Shown here in pieces: positions 27,445 to 37,845 of a stretch of 64,000 nt of DNA. The stretch comes from Sulfitobacter litoralis (lineage in GTDB: Bacteria; Pseudomonadota; Alphaproteobacteria; Rhodobacterales; Rhodobacteraceae): assembly GCF_900103185.1 (NCBI RefSeq), contig NZ_FNJD01000004.1, forward strand, positions 62,001-126,000. The letters run 5' to 3'. How positions within the stretch are numbered: the first letter of the stretch is position 1; each line of letters opens with the position of its first letter. The position numbers and the translations under genes are program-made. Under the pieces are notes generated by a model. That model saw only the letters and a list, made by a program, of their open reading frames with translations. It did not search any database and was not told where the DNA came from.

Positions 27445-29909
27445 GGGGTCTCCGGTATCAGCTTGGTGATGCCAACGGGGGCAGCGCGGGCAAGATCCTC
27501 GTCGAGCGACATGGGGATGTATTCGCCGCGCCGCCAGAGCTGTGCCAGATCGTCATAGTAGTCTGACAGGAAGTGCCCCGACTGCCCCGTCGAGGTGACA
27601 AACACCGATGAATCCGGGTCGGCGAAGTCATAGACACCGCGGAACCCTGCGCCGTGGACGTTGGCAAAAGGATCAGGCCCCGTGCCCCGTGTGCGGCCCC
27701 GCAGCAGCGTGTTGTCGCCACCTGAGGTCGACTGACGGATGTTCATGAAGTAGCGCAGCACGGGCACTTCGCCCAGGGTCTGGTGGTCGTGGGTTGCCTG
27801 ATGCGCGTCGCCCCACCGCAGGGATTCAAGCTGGCTGCCCCAAGTTTCATTGATCCAGACTAGCGCATCGTCCAGCGCCAGACGCGCCATGTCGGGGCAG
27901 GTTTCTTTCGGCGCGGATTGCAATACATCGCACCAAGCAGCGGCACCGTCCACATCGCGGAAGACGCGTTCAATGAACAGCGGATCGACGTGGTCATATT
28001 CCTGTGCCAATGCGCCCAGTTCGTCCTGGATCAGGCGTTCTTGCAGCGCGCGCACCCAAGCCGCATAGATCAGCGGTTCGGGCAGGTGTTCGTTCATCTC
28101 TCCTGACCAGCCTGCCAACAGGGTAAGCGCCCGCTGGCGTTGACGTTCAGGCGTGCCGTCAGGCGCGGTTTCGCCCGTGAACCAAAGTTCGGCACCGATC
28201 AACGGAAGCAACGAGCGGGCCGTAAAGCTGACCGTATCAAGCTGCGCTTCGATAAAGCTGTCACGCGTGTGGACCTGCCGGCGCTGCATCAGGCTACGCC
28301 AACGCTGGATACGTTGGGTATCGCCCCAAAGGAAGGACACGTGGTTGGGAAAAGGCCGGTCGACGGTTTTGTTGTTCGTATTGCCGAGTATCCCCCCGCG
28401 CGGCGAGAGGAATTCGGGATTGGCGCTATAGGGCAAGCGACCTTGCCAGCGGTTGGCAGCGATCCACCCGGGCGTGGGCATCCGCCCTTGGCTTTGGTGG
28501 TCTGCGTCACGGGCAGGCAGCGCGCCGATGGTTTTCATCGCGATCGTGTTTACATCCACCAGCGTCAGGTTCTGCGACGGTGCGATATAGGCCTCGCCGG
28601 ATGCGATCCCTTCCTCGACGGTCTTTGCCTCCATCAGCTGCATCGCGGCGGCGATAGAAGTATCGGCGGGATCAAGCGCGGTCCAGTTTAGCGCAGCGAC
28701 ATGGCCGGGTGGCGTGATTGCCGCCAAGTTATAGTGGCTGCCCGGTAGCACCGGCCCGTTGTCCGTCCAGCGCAGGGTCAGCGTGATGGGGTCGGCGTCT
28801 TTGACGGTGATGATTGATGCGCGTTTGCTGAACCTTTTGAACCCGTCGGGGGTGCGGTATTCCTCTGAGTTGTCGGGGTTCAACTCTTCGATATAGACGT
28901 CCTGATCGTCGGCATAGGACGATGTGATACCCCAGCCAAGCGCACTGCTGCGGCCTGTCAGCACCACGGGGATGCCGGGGATGGTACCGCCGATGACACC
29001 GCCCGATTGCAGTTCAAGCCGTGCGAGGTACCAGATGGTCGGTGCGGTAAAGCCCAGATGCGGGTCATTGGCGATCAGCGTCCCCCCCGAGGCAGAACGA
29101 TCCCGCGCTGCGGCCCATGCGTTTGATGCGCCCGCAAGGTCAAAGGTTTTGAACGGTGACAGGGGCGACGGATCAAGCGGGATATTGGCGGCGAATTGCG
29201 GCAGGCCCGGTGCCAGTTGGGCATATTCAGGCAAGGCTGCGATGCCGCTGCCCGGCGCGTCGGGTAGGATGTCGGCCAGCCGATCTTGATCTGGCAGGGC
29301 AAGCGACGTGCGCGCACGTTTCACCTCGGCATCCAGATGGCCCGACAGCTGTAGCGCCATCAGCTTGACCAATGCGACGGAATCCGCCGCACGCCAAGGG
29401 GCAACGGGGGCATCGAACAGCAGCATTTCAGGGGCACCACGGCCTAAGGCTTCTTTGTTGATCTGGTCCAGACGCGCATTCACACCTTCAGCATATGCGT
29501 CTAGCGCCGCACGGGTCTTGGGGTCGAGCGCCTGAAGCGACTGCACCGACAAAGTATAAAGATCAAATCGGCGCAGCAGACGGTCTATGCGCACGGTGGC
29601 GGTGCCAAACACCTCTGAAAGGCGCCCCTGAACCGTGCGGCGCATGGTGATCATCTGCCACAGACGGTCTTGCGCATGGGCGAAACCCAGCCCGTAGAAC
29701 ACATCGCGGTCATTCTCACCGAAGATATGCGGCACATTGGCATTGTCGCGCACGATCTCTACCTCGGCGCTGAGGTGGGCCACCTTAACCGTATCATCAT
29801 ATTCGGGCAGCGACCGCGAGGCGAGCCAGTAGGCCCCGCCAACACCAATCACCGCGATCACCACCAACAGCGTTGCAATTCGCATCAGCCACCGAAAAAC
29901 CACTGCCAT
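27441..29909 (-). CDS. Penicillin acylase family hydrolase
   Basis: The 822-residue protein has an N-terminal hydrophobic anchor (about residues 8-30), which suggests a periplasmic or membrane-tethered enzyme. It has the Ntn-hydrolase layout of penicillin/acylhomoserine lactone acylases: an alpha chain, a spacer, then the autoproteolysis site with nucleophile Ser262 in GASNAWA, and a long beta chain ([28 protein letters not shown]). Substrates of the family are N-acyl amides, including beta-lactams and acyl-homoserine lactones; which one applies here is unknown. AGGAG precedes the ATG at 29909. It is followed by rluE with a 4-nt overlap. Confidence 0.9.
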   Translation of the reverse strand: MAVVFRWLMRIATLLVVIAVIGVGGAYWLASRSLPEYDDTVKVAHLSAEVEIVRDNANVPHIFGENDRDVFYGLGFAHAQDRLWQMITMRRTVQGRLSEVFGTATVRIDRLLRRFDLYTLSVQSLQALDPKTRAALDAYAEGVNARLDQINKEALGRGAPEMLLFDAPVAPWRAADSVALVKLMALQLSGHLDAEVKRARTSLALPDQDRLADILPDAPGSGIAALPEYAQLAPGLPQFAANIPLDPSPLSPFKTFDLAGASNAWAAARDRSASGGTLIANDPHLGFTAPTIWYLARLELQSGGVIGGTIPGIPVVLTGRSSALGWGITSSYADDQDVYIEELNPDNSEEYRTPDGFKRFSKRASIITVKDADPITLTLRWTDNGPVLPGSHYNLAAITPPGHVAALNWTALDPADTSIAAAMQLMEAKTVEEGIASGEAYIAPSQNLTLVDVNTIAMKTIGALPARDADHQSQGRMPTPGWIAANRWQGRLPYSANPEFLSPRGGILGNTNNKTVDRPFPNHVSFLWGDTQRIQRWRSLMQRRQVHTRDSFIEAQLDTVSFTARSLLPLIGAELWFTGETAPDGTPERQRQRALTLLAGWSGEMNEHLPEPLIYAAWVRALQERLIQDELGALAQEYDHVDPLFIERVFRDVDGAAAWCDVLQSAPKETCPDMARLALDDALVWINETWGSQLESLRWGDAHQATHDHQTLGEVPVLRYFMNIRQSTSGGDNTLLRGRTRGTGPDPFANVHGAGFRGVYDFADPDSSVFVTSTGQSGHFLSDYYDDLAQLWRRGEYIPMSLDEDLARAAPVGITKLIPETP

Positions 29910-30008
29910 GTCACGCTCCTGGGTAATATCCGGACGCAATTGACCAATGTGCGCGGGATGATAGGTTCCCCACAGGCAATAGCGCAACTGAATGGCAAGG
30001 AAAAGACG

Positions 30009-30881
30009 ATGACAAAGCTCGCATTTTTGGGACTGGGTGTGATGGGGGGGCCGATGGCCGCACATCTGCAAAAAGCGGGACATGACGTGACCGTCTATAA
30101 CCGCACTACGCAAAAGGCCCGCGCTTGGGCAGAGACACACGGTGGCAAGATGGCAGAAACGCCGAAAGCCGCTGCCAAGGGGGCGGAAATCGTGTTTTCC
30201 TGCGTGGGTAATGATGATGATCTGCGGTCGGTTTGCCGAGGCGACGATGGCGCCTTTGCGGGCATGGACGAGGGCACGATCTTTGTGGATCACACCACCG
30301 TATCGGCAGCTGTCACGCGCGAATTATATGCTGCTGCCGCTAAGGGCCAGATCAGCTTTGTCGATGCGCCAATTTCGGGGGGTCAAGCGGGGGCCGAGAA
30401 TGGCCAATTGTCAATCATGTGCGGTGGCGACACCAGCGCGTTTGAAAGGGCGTTGCCCGTGATGGAGGTCTACGCCAAAATCTGCCGTCGCCTGGGCGGC
30501 AGCGGTGCCGGCCAAATGACCAAGATGTGCAACCAGATCGCCATCGCTGGTCTGGTCCAGGGCCTGAGCGAAGCGCTCCATTTCGCCCAGAAGGCCGGAT
30601 TGGACGGGCGCGATGTGGTCGAGGTGATCAGCCAAGGTGCCGCTGGCAGCTGGCAGATGGCCAACCGCTACGAGACGATGCTGGATGATAAGTTCGACCA
30701 CGGGTTCGCCGTAGATTGGATGCGCAAGGATCTGGGGATTTGTCTGGATACCAGCAACGAGATTGACGCGAGCCTGCCTGTCACGGCGCTGGTCGACCAG
30801 TTCTATAAAGATGTGCAGAAAATGGGTGGCGGACGTTGGGATACGTCGGCGCTGTTCAAACGATTGAACGCTTTGGGGTAG
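30009..30881 (+). CDS. NAD(P)-dependent beta-hydroxyacid dehydrogenase (HIBADH/GarR family)
   Basis: The 290-residue protein begins with a Rossmann motif LAFLGLGVMGGPMAAHL. It has the substrate loop FVDAPISGGQAGAENGQLSIM and the catalytic Lys region GAGQMTKMCNQ, the signature set of 3-hydroxyisobutyrate and tartronate-semialdehyde reductases. The exact substrate cannot be told. AAGGAAAAGACG precedes the ATG at 30009. It is divergent from the penicillin acylase-like gene. Confidence 0.9.
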   Translation: MTKLAFLGLGVMGGPMAAHLQKAGHDVTVYNRTTQKARAWAETHGGKMAETPKAAAKGAEIVFSCVGNDDDLRSVCRGDDGAFAGMDEGTIFVDHTTVSAAVTRELYAAAAKGQISFVDAPISGGQAGAENGQLSIMCGGDTSAFERALPVMEVYAKICRRLGGSGAGQMTKMCNQIAIAGLVQGLSEALHFAQKAGLDGRDVVEVISQGAAGSWQMANRYETMLDDKFDHGFAVDWMRKDLGICLDTSNEIDASLPVTALVDQFYKDVQKMGGGRWDTSALFKRLNALG

Positions 30882-30883
30882 GG

Positions 30884-30919
30884 AAAAAGCTGCCCGACCC
30901 GCACAGATGCAGGTCGGGC
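30884..30919 (-). terminator. Terminator of the SYLF lipoprotein gene
   Basis: A stem GCCCGACC / GGTCGGGC (30892-30899, 30912-30919) is followed on the minus strand by AGCTTTTTCCC. It lies between convergent genes. Confidence 0.6.
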
Positions 30920-30926
30920 GTATCCC

Positions 30927-31493
30927 TTAGGGGATGATGCGCGAGTATTTGGTGCCTTCGAGCGTCGCGCCAAGCCGCAGACCGGCGCGGCCGAATACCG
31001 CCGCCACGACAGGGGCAAGCGCGGTCGTCGTGTCTGCCTCAACGCTTTCGCCACGGTCCGAGATGACATATTCCAGATCGGCACCCGCAGCCCAACCGGG
31101 GGAGCGGCGAAAATCGCTTAGGGCGGCTTCGGTCATAAAGAATAGCACGTGAGCATATTGCTGCGCGCCAATTTGCAGCCCGCCAGTTGCCTTGGTGACA
31201 GAGTAATAATCGACAGTCACATTGTTCACTTGCAGCGCGCCACGGCCATAGGCCCCGCCAAAGCCAAGCCCGGCTTCGGTCACAAGCGGCATCACAAGCA
31301 TGCCGTTCGATTTATCGGCCAGTTGCCGCGTGTTGGGATAGGTGCGGTACATGGCGTCAAGCGTGGCTCTTACACGCGCATCTATCATCCCGCTGCCACG
31401 GCTGCCCACACCGTTGCCACATGCCGCAACGGCACCCGCGCTTGCAATCGCACCCAAGGCAAAAGCCCGGCGCGAGAAAGTGTTGTTTGTCAT
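30927..31493 (-). CDS. SYLF-domain (YSC84-related) lipoprotein
   Basis: The 188-residue product has SRRAFALGAI followed by a hydrophobic run and a lipobox VAACGN, so it is probably an exported lipoprotein, with a twin-arginine-like motif. The mature part has GMLVMPLVTEAGLGFGGAYGRGAL and VDYYSVTKATGGLQIGAQ, which match the SYLF lipid-binding domain (called YSC84 in older databases). Its biological role in bacteria is unclear. It converges on the dehydrogenase gene with a terminator between. Confidence 0.85.
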   Translation of the reverse strand: MTNNTFSRRAFALGAIASAGAVAACGNGVGSRGSGMIDARVRATLDAMYRTYPNTRQLADKSNGMLVMPLVTEAGLGFGGAYGRGALQVNNVTVDYYSVTKATGGLQIGAQQYAHVLFFMTEAALSDFRRSPGWAAGADLEYVISDRGESVEADTTTALAPVVAAVFGRAGLRLGATLEGTKYSRIIP

Positions 31494-31636
31494 AGTGTTC
31501 TGCCTGTAATTATCAATACCGGTTCATCCGGTTACCTTGCGACCATATGCGCAAAACCCGCGGGTGTCACGGATTTAGGGCCTAAATCGGCGATGATCTG
31601 CCACGTTTGACGTGATTTACCCGCGCAAACGCAGAA

Positions 31637-32635
31637 TTAACCGTTCATCAGCCGCGCCACTGAAGGGGCGAAATAGGTCAACACCCCGTCACATCCCGCA
31701 CGCTTAAAGCCCATCAGGCTTTCCATCATTACGCGTTCTTCGTCGATCCAGCCATTCTGCGCAGCGGCCTTGACCATGCTGTATTCGCCCGACACCTGAT
31801 AGGCAAAAGTCGGGGCGCCGAAACTGGATTTTACGCGGTGGCAGATATCAAGGTAGGGCATGCCGGGTTTGACCATGACCATATCGGCCCCCTCTCGCAG
31901 GTCGCGTTCGATCAGGCGCAACGCTTCGTTGCTGTTAGCGTAGTCCATCTGATAGGTCTTTTTATCGCCGGTCAGTGCGCCGGATGCACCAACGGCATCG
32001 CGGAACGGGCCGTAGAACGCCGAGGCGTATTTCGCGGCGTAGCTCATGATCATCACATCCGAATGGCTGGCAGCTTCAAGGCCGGCGCGGATCGCGGCGA
32101 TACGCCCGTCCATCATATCCGATGGTCCGATGATATCCGCGCCCGCATCCGCCTGTGCCAGCGACATCTTGACCAGCGCTTCGACCGTACGATCGTTCAC
32201 GATGATCCCGTCTTCGACAAAGCCATCGTGGCCGTTGATATTATAGGTATCCAGCGCCACATCCGTCATGATGACCATATCGGGCACAGCCTTGCGGATC
32301 GCACGAATGGCGCGGTTGGCATTATTTTGCGGGTCCCAGGCGCCGGCGCAGTCTTCTGTCCGGTCCTCTATCCCGGTGTAGGGAAAGATGCACATGGCCC
32401 CGATCCCAAGATCCGCGGCCTCGCGAGCGGCCTCGACCAGCTTGTCGACGCTACGACGATAGACACCGGGCATAGAGGGCACGGGCTCTTCCACACCGTC
32501 ACCGCTGCGCACAAAGACCGGCCAGATCAAATCCCCCAAAGACAGCGTATTTTCACGCACCAAGGCGCGCACACCTTCGGATTGGCGGGTACGGCGCAGG
32601 CGGGTGGCGGGAAAGGGGGCTTGTTGGGGTCTCAT
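31637..32635 (-). CDS. hemB: Porphobilinogen synthase (delta-aminolevulinic acid dehydratase)
   Basis: HemB condenses two 5-aminolevulinate molecules to porphobilinogen for haem and bacteriochlorophyll. The 332-residue chain has Schiff-base lysines Lys202 (AAKYASAFYGPFRDA) and Lys256 (VMVKPGMPYLD). The metal region (125-138) reads DVALDTYNINGHDG, in which the zinc-site cysteines of the E. coli type are replaced by Asp, Thr and similar residues, as in the zinc-free alphaproteobacterial type. The frame is open upstream, but GAGGTATTTTAC before the ATG at 32635 marks the start. Divergent from the next gene. Confidence 0.96.
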   Translation of the reverse strand: MRPQQAPFPATRLRRTRQSEGVRALVRENTLSLGDLIWPVFVRSGDGVEEPVPSMPGVYRRSVDKLVEAAREAADLGIGAMCIFPYTGIEDRTEDCAGAWDPQNNANRAIRAIRKAVPDMVIMTDVALDTYNINGHDGFVEDGIIVNDRTVEALVKMSLAQADAGADIIGPSDMMDGRIAAIRAGLEAASHSDVMIMSYAAKYASAFYGPFRDAVGASGALTGDKKTYQMDYANSNEALRLIERDLREGADMVMVKPGMPYLDICHRVKSSFGAPTFAYQVSGEYSMVKAAAQNGWIDEERVMMESLMGFKRAGCDGVLTYFAPSVARLMNG

Positions 32636-32787
32636 GTAAAATACCTCGGATGCTTTGGCGCAAGGCTTGCCATGTATTTTTGCACGGCTCAAGGCTAGGA
32701 ATTTCGCCTGACCGTCGTTATGACTGACATTGGATTGTAGGGCAGCACGTCTGAACGCAATGATTTCACTCAAAAGACGAGCGCACC

Positions 32788-33315
32788 TTGACCCTCTATC
32801 AGACAATCTTCGAAGTCATCGACATGCGATCTTTCTCTAATCTGTGGTACTGGATTGCCGTAGCTGTGGTCTGGTCGTCGGCCAGTCATTGGGTGTTGGG
32901 CGTGCCCTTTGATCTGGTGTTGCGGGCGCGGCGCAATGGCGAACAGGCGCTCGCTGACCTCGAGGATCTGGCCCGCATCAATGTGAACCGTATTCTTTAT
33001 ATCACCCAAGTGTCAGGCATCTGGATTATCGGCTTTAACTGCTTTTTTATGACGATGCTGTTTACACTGGCGATATTCTACGACTTTGAATTCGCCCAAG
33101 CCGTACTGCTATTGGCATTTCCGCTGTCGTTGGTTGCCCTTCTGAGCGTGTCGACTGCGCAGCAAATCCGCGAAGATTCCGGCACCGGCGAACGGCTGAT
33201 CAAACGCCTAAACCGTCACCGTCTTTACACCCAGATCATCGGAATGTTCTCTATTTTCGTCACATCGATGTGGGGGATGTATCAAAACCTTTATACGGGT
33301 CCGTTTGGCGGTTGA
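32788..33315 (+). CDS. Conserved membrane protein of unknown function
   Basis: The 175-residue protein has about four hydrophobic segments (residues near 20-38, 70-95, 100-120 and 150-165). It contains IDMRSFSNLWYWI and DLARINVNRILYI, strings strongly conserved in Rhodobacterales homologues. From memory these are sometimes labelled component of SufBCD complex; nothing in the sequence supports that role. The start is a TTG at 32788; an ATG twelve codons on is an alternative. mfd follows after 31 bp, so it may be co-transcribed with it. Confidence 0.75.
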   Translation: MTLYQTIFEVIDMRSFSNLWYWIAVAVVWSSASHWVLGVPFDLVLRARRNGEQALADLEDLARINVNRILYITQVSGIWIIGFNCFFMTMLFTLAIFYDFEFAQAVLLLAFPLSLVALLSVSTAQQIREDSGTGERLIKRLNRHRLYTQIIGMFSIFVTSMWGMYQNLYTGPFGG

Positions 33316-33346
33316 AAAACACGCGATCGGATACAGGTAACTGCTG

Positions 33347-36300
33347 ATGTCACAAAAATCCCAAATCACGCTTTCCGGTGTCCCCGAAGGCTTTGATGCA
33401 CAGGCAGTGCTGAACGAACTGGGCAAAAGTGGCTCGCCTGTGTTGCATATTGCACGCGATGACAAGCGCATGGCAGCGATGCAGGCCGCGTTGCGCTTTT
33501 TCGCGCCGGATGTGCCGGTAGTTGTGTTTCCGAGCTGGGATTGTTTGCCCTATGATCGTGTATCGCCCAATGCCGATATTTCGGCGCAGCGCATGGCGAC
33601 GTTGGCCGGGCTGGTGCATGGGATGCCGGACCAATTCATTCTGCTCACCTCTCTGAACGCCGCGACGCAACGGGTGCCGGCACGCGATGTGCTGCGAACT
33701 GCCGCGTTTTCCGCCCGGGTGGGTGACCGTATCGACGAATCCGCATTGCGGGGGTTTCTGGTACGCATGGGGTTTGTGCAAAGCCCGACAGTGACCGAAC
33801 CGGGGGACTACGCGATCCGCGGTGGCATCATTGACATTTTTCCACCCGGTGACCTTGGCCCCGTGCGGCTTGATCTGTTTGGCGACACGCTGGACGGCGC
33901 GCGGCGCTTTGATCCTGCCACGCAGCGCACCACCGAAAAGCTGGAACTGATCGAACTGGCCCCCGTCAGCGAGGTTATTCTGGACGAAAGCGCGATCACC
34001 CGTTTTCGCCAAAATTACCGGATCGAATTCGGGGTCGCGGGCACCGATGATCCGCTGTACGAGGCGATCAGTGCAGGCCGCAAGCATCAGGGTGCGGAAC
34101 ACTGGATGTCGTTCTTTCACGAGACTCTTGAGACGCTGTTTGATTACGTCCCGCAGGCCACGATTACGCTGGACGACCAGCTCACGGCGCAGCGCTTGTC
34201 ACGGTGGGACAGCATCGCCGACCAGTATGAAACCCGCAGGCTGGCCATGGCGAACCGGTCAAAGATGGACAGCGTGTATAAGCCCGCGCCGCCCGAAGGT
34301 CTGTACCTGACCGATACCGCATGGGAAACGGCGTTAATCGGCAAGCGCGTGATCAGCTTCAAGCCGCTGCCACAGCCTACGGGACCGAATGTATTGGACG
34401 CTGGCGGACGTCTAGGACGTAACTTTGCACCTGAACGACAACAGGAAACTGTTAGCCTTTTCGGGGCCTTGGCAACGCATCTTAAAGAGAAACTTCAAGA
34501 CGGCCCCGTGGTCATGGCCAGCTATTCCGATGGTGCCCGTGAACGGCTGACCGGCCTGATCGAAGATGAAGGCATGGGGGAGACCATCGCCATCAAGAAC
34601 GGCACGCGGATTGGAAAACGCGGGTTGCATCTGGCGGTTTGGGCGTTGGAACACGGGTTCGAGGCCCCTTGGGAAAGCGGCAGCAGCACGTCAAAGCTGA
34701 CCGTTATCTCTGAGCAGGATATTCTTGGCGATCGCTTGATCCGCTCTGCCAAGCGCAAACGCCGTGCCGACAACTTCTTGACTGAAACTCAATCCCTAAG
34801 CCCCGGTGATCTGGTCGTGCATGTGGATCACGGCGTGGGTCGGTATCTGGGGATGGAGGTCGTGACCGCTGCGGGTGCCGCCCACGAATGTCTGCTGCTG
34901 GAATACGCCGAAAACTCTAAACTGTATCTGCCGGTCGAAAACATTGAGCTGCTGTCGCGCTATGGGCACGACGAAGGGTTGCTCGACAAGCTTGGCGGCG
35001 GCGCATGGCAATCCAAAAAGGCTAAGCTCAAGGAACGCATCCGCGAGATGGCGGACAAGCTGATCCGCATAGCCGCCGAACGAGCGCTACGCAAAGCGCC
35101 TGTCATGGACCCGCCGCCAGGCATGTGGGATGCGTTTTCTGCACGCTTTCCCTATGCCGAAACCGACGATCAGCTTAGCGCGATCTCGGACGTGTTGGAC
35201 GACCTGACCAGCGGCAATCCAATGGATCGGTTGATCTGCGGCGACGTGGGATTCGGCAAAACCGAAGTGGCAATGCGCGCGGCCTTTGTAGCGGCGATGT
35301 CGGGGCTACAGGTGGCCATTGTTGCGCCCACAACCCTGTTGGCACGCCAGCACTATAAATCCTTCGCCGAACGCTTTCGTGGTTTCCCGCTTGAAGTCCG
35401 CCAGCTGTCCCGCTTTGTCAGCGCAAAAGAGGCGAACGCCACGCGCGATGGCATCACCCGTGGCACGGTCGATGTGGTCGTTGGCACGCATGCGTTGCTG
35501 GCGAAAAGCGTCAAGTTCAAGAACCTTGGCCTGCTGATCATCGACGAAGAGCAACACTTTGGCGTGGGCCACAAAGAGCGCCTGAAGGCGATGCGCACGG
35601 ATATTCACGTGCTGACACTGACCGCAACGCCGATCCCTCGGACCTTGCAGCTGAGCCTTACGGGCGTGCGCGACCTGTCGATCATCGGCACGCCGCCCGT
35701 CGACCGTTTGGCGATCCGCACCTATGTCAGTGAATTTGACGCCGTAACCTTACGCGAAGCGCTGCTACGCGAGCATTACCGCGGCGGGCAATCCTTCTAT
35801 GTGGTGCCACGCATTACCGATCTTCCAGAGATCGAGGCGTTTTTGAAGGACCAACTGCCCGAGCTGACCTATCTTGTCGCCCATGGCCAGATGGCCGCCG
35901 GAGAGCTGGACGACCGGATGAACGCATTCTACGACGGTAAATATGACATCTTACTGGCGACCACGATCGTGGAATCCGGTCTTGATATTCCGACGGCCAA
36001 CACGATGATCGTGCACCGTGCCGATATGTTCGGACTGGCGCAGCTGTATCAGATCAGGGGCAGGGTGGGCCGATCCAAAACCCGCGCCTATGCCTATTTG
36101 ACAACCAAACCCCGCGCTAAGCTGACCACCACTGCCGAAAAACGACTGCGGGTGTTGGGCAGCCTCGACACGCTTGGGGCAGGCTTTACGTTGGCGTCAC
36201 AGGATCTGGATATCCGCGGGGCCGGCAACCTGCTGGGCGAAGAGCAATCCGGCCAGATGCGCGATGTGGGCTTTGAGCTTTACCAATCCATGCTGGAAGA

Positions 36301-36835
36301 CGCGATTGCCAAGATCAAGTCGGGTGAGCTAGAAGGCATGATCGACGACGACGGCCAATGGGCGCCGCAGATCAATCTGGGCGTACCGGTGCTGATCCCC
36401 GAGGACTATGTGCCCGATCTGGATGTGCGTCTTGGGCTTTATCGTCGCTTGTCCGAGCTGACCACCAAGGTCGAGCTTGAAGGCTTTGCCGCCGAGCTGA
36501 TCGACCGCTTTGGCAAGCTCCCACGCGAGGTGAACACGCTGATGCTGGTGATCCGGATCAAGGCGATGTGCAAACGTGCGGGAATTGCCAAGCTCGACGG
36601 GGGCCCCAAGGGCGTCACGATCCAGTTCCACAACGGTAAATTCGCCTCGCCCGAAGGGTTGGTCAGCTTCATTCATGACCAACGTGGCCTGGCGAACGTC
36701 AAAGAGAACAAGATCGTTGTCAAACGGGACTGGAAGACCGATGCCGACAAGATCAAAGGGGCTTTTGCCATCGCCCGTGATCTTGCAGAGCACGTGATCG
36801 CCAAGGAAAAGCAGACCAAAAAAGCAAAAGCCTGA
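33347..36835 (+). CDS. mfd: Transcription-repair coupling factor Mfd
   Basis: Mfd removes RNA polymerase stalled at DNA damage and recruits UvrA. The 1162-residue chain has the UvrB-like N-terminal region ([28 protein letters not shown]). The RNA-polymerase interaction domain follows around [21 protein letters not shown]. The translocase motor has Walker [15 protein letters not shown], a DEEQH box and [15 protein letters not shown]. The TRG/C-terminal domain ends the chain ([10 protein letters not shown]). Full length and intact. Confidence 0.97.
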   Translation: MSQKSQITLSGVPEGFDAQAVLNELGKSGSPVLHIARDDKRMAAMQAALRFFAPDVPVVVFPSWDCLPYDRVSPNADISAQRMATLAGLVHGMPDQFILLTSLNAATQRVPARDVLRTAAFSARVGDRIDESALRGFLVRMGFVQSPTVTEPGDYAIRGGIIDIFPPGDLGPVRLDLFGDTLDGARRFDPATQRTTEKLELIELAPVSEVILDESAITRFRQNYRIEFGVAGTDDPLYEAISAGRKHQGAEHWMSFFHETLETLFDYVPQATITLDDQLTAQRLSRWDSIADQYETRRLAMANRSKMDSVYKPAPPEGLYLTDTAWETALIGKRVISFKPLPQPTGPNVLDAGGRLGRNFAPERQQETVSLFGALATHLKEKLQDGPVVMASYSDGARERLTGLIEDEGMGETIAIKNGTRIGKRGLHLAVWALEHGFEAPWESGSSTSKLTVISEQDILGDRLIRSAKRKRRADNFLTETQSLSPGDLVVHVDHGVGRYLGMEVVTAAGAAHECLLLEYAENSKLYLPVENIELLSRYGHDEGLLDKLGGGAWQSKKAKLKERIREMADKLIRIAAERALRKAPVMDPPPGMWDAFSARFPYAETDDQLSAISDVLDDLTSGNPMDRLICGDVGFGKTEVAMRAAFVAAMSGLQVAIVAPTTLLARQHYKSFAERFRGFPLEVRQLSRFVSAKEANATRDGITRGTVDVVVGTHALLAKSVKFKNLGLLIIDEEQHFGVGHKERLKAMRTDIHVLTLTATPIPRTLQLSLTGVRDLSIIGTPPVDRLAIRTYVSEFDAVTLREALLREHYRGGQSFYVVPRITDLPEIEAFLKDQLPELTYLVAHGQMAAGELDDRMNAFYDGKYDILLATTIVESGLDIPTANTMIVHRADMFGLAQLYQIRGRVGRSKTRAYAYLTTKPRAKLTTTAEKRLRVLGSLDTLGAGFTLASQDLDIRGAGNLLGEEQSGQMRDVGFELYQSMLEDAIAKIKSGELEGMIDDDGQWAPQINLGVPVLIPEDYVPDLDVRLGLYRRLSELTTKVELEGFAAELIDRFGKLPREVNTLMLVIRIKAMCKRAGIAKLDGGPKGVTIQFHNGKFASPEGLVSFIHDQRGLANVKENKIVVKRDWKTDADKIKGAFAIARDLAEHVIAKEKQTKKAKA

Positions 36836-36854
36836 CCCGTTGCGGGGTCAGGCT
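36829..36854. terminator. Terminator between mfd and the TerB-like gene
   Basis: A perfect 10-bp stem AGCCTGACCC / GGGTCAGGCT with loop GTTGCG overlaps the mfd stop codon. On the minus strand it is followed by TTTGCTTTTTT, on the plus strand by TTCATGGTTGTT, so it can serve both convergent genes. Confidence 0.7.
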
Positions 36855-36884
36855 TTCATGGTTGTTGCGTAAAACCGGATCGCG

Positions 36885-37703
36885 TCAGGTATAAAGCGAC
36901 GGTACACCCATCTTTTCATGGATATCGTTCACTTCAGCAGCTTGCATGCCATAAGCGCTGGCCAGTTTGTGCAAATACTGCGCCTCTTCCTGCGTATCCA
37001 GATCGATGGCCAGCAGAGACATCGCGTAGATCTGCGGCCCCATACCCTCTGGCGTTTGGGCAACCAACGCATCCACGTCCACTGGTGCCGCCATCTGAGC
37101 CTGTACGAAGGCGGCCTCGTCGGCGTCAGCTTCGTCCAGATGGTTCAGCAGCTTTTCGCGTTCATTGTCATCAAAGATGCCATCTGATTTCGCCGCTTGG
37201 ATCATCGCCGCGATCATAAGGGCCGCGGTCGACTCTTGATCGCGCGAGGGGGTGATTTCAGGCGTGGGGTTACTGTCGAATTGGGAGTTTAAAACGGCAC
37301 CAAAGTCAGCCTCGGGGCGTTCGGGCGCAGATTGGGTCTTCTCTCCCAATCCACCCAAGAGCCCGCCGGCACCGGCAGCGCCGGCCAATCCGCCCAACAG
37401 ACCTCCCAGCCCGCCAGAGGAGCTTGCGCCACGGCTGCCACCCAGCTGGTTCAACAATCCGCCTAAACCGCCGCCGCTGGCCCCCGAAGAACCGCCCATC
37501 AGCCCGCCAAGCATATCTTGCAAGCCGCCGCCGCTGCTGCGCGACGCGGTGCTGCCACCTGTCAACCCGCCAAGCAGACCGCCCAAGCCGCCGCCACTGC
37601 TAGCACGGCCGGAGGTGGATTTGTTCTTATTCATCATGGCGTTGGCCCCTTTGGCCACAGCCACGCCGATTGCCACTTTGGCCAATGTTTTCATCAAGCT
37701 CAT
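36885..37703 (-). CDS. TerB-like (DUF533) protein with glycine-rich linker
   Basis: The 272-residue protein starts MSLMKTLAKVAIGVAVAKGANAMMN. A long low-complexity region (about residues 30-130) with repeated GGLGGLLGGL-type units follows. The C-terminal part (about 150-272) is an acidic, helical TerB/DUF533 domain (MIAAMIQAAKSDGIFDDNER). TerB-like domains bind metal ions and occur in stress systems, but no other ter genes are near. The ATG at 37703 has AAGGA about 9 nt upstream. It lies downstream of selO on the same strand. Confidence 0.82.
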   Translation of the reverse strand: MSLMKTLAKVAIGVAVAKGANAMMNKNKSTSGRASSGGGLGGLLGGLTGGSTASRSSGGGLQDMLGGLMGGSSGASGGGLGGLLNQLGGSRGASSSGGLGGLLGGLAGAAGAGGLLGGLGEKTQSAPERPEADFGAVLNSQFDSNPTPEITPSRDQESTAALMIAAMIQAAKSDGIFDDNEREKLLNHLDEADADEAAFVQAQMAAPVDVDALVAQTPEGMGPQIYAMSLLAIDLDTQEEAQYLHKLASAYGMQAAEVNDIHEKMGVPSLYT

Positions 37704-37845
37704 TGTCGGTAATCCTTCTGGGTCTGATCGACTGCAAGTCTGTTGCAGTTTATCGAGCAAAACAACTGAAAGATCGCGGGGGTTCCCGCCTGAAAATTGG
37801 CCTGATGTGTTGGGAACGGGCGACCTGCGCCGTGTCTCCGCTGTA

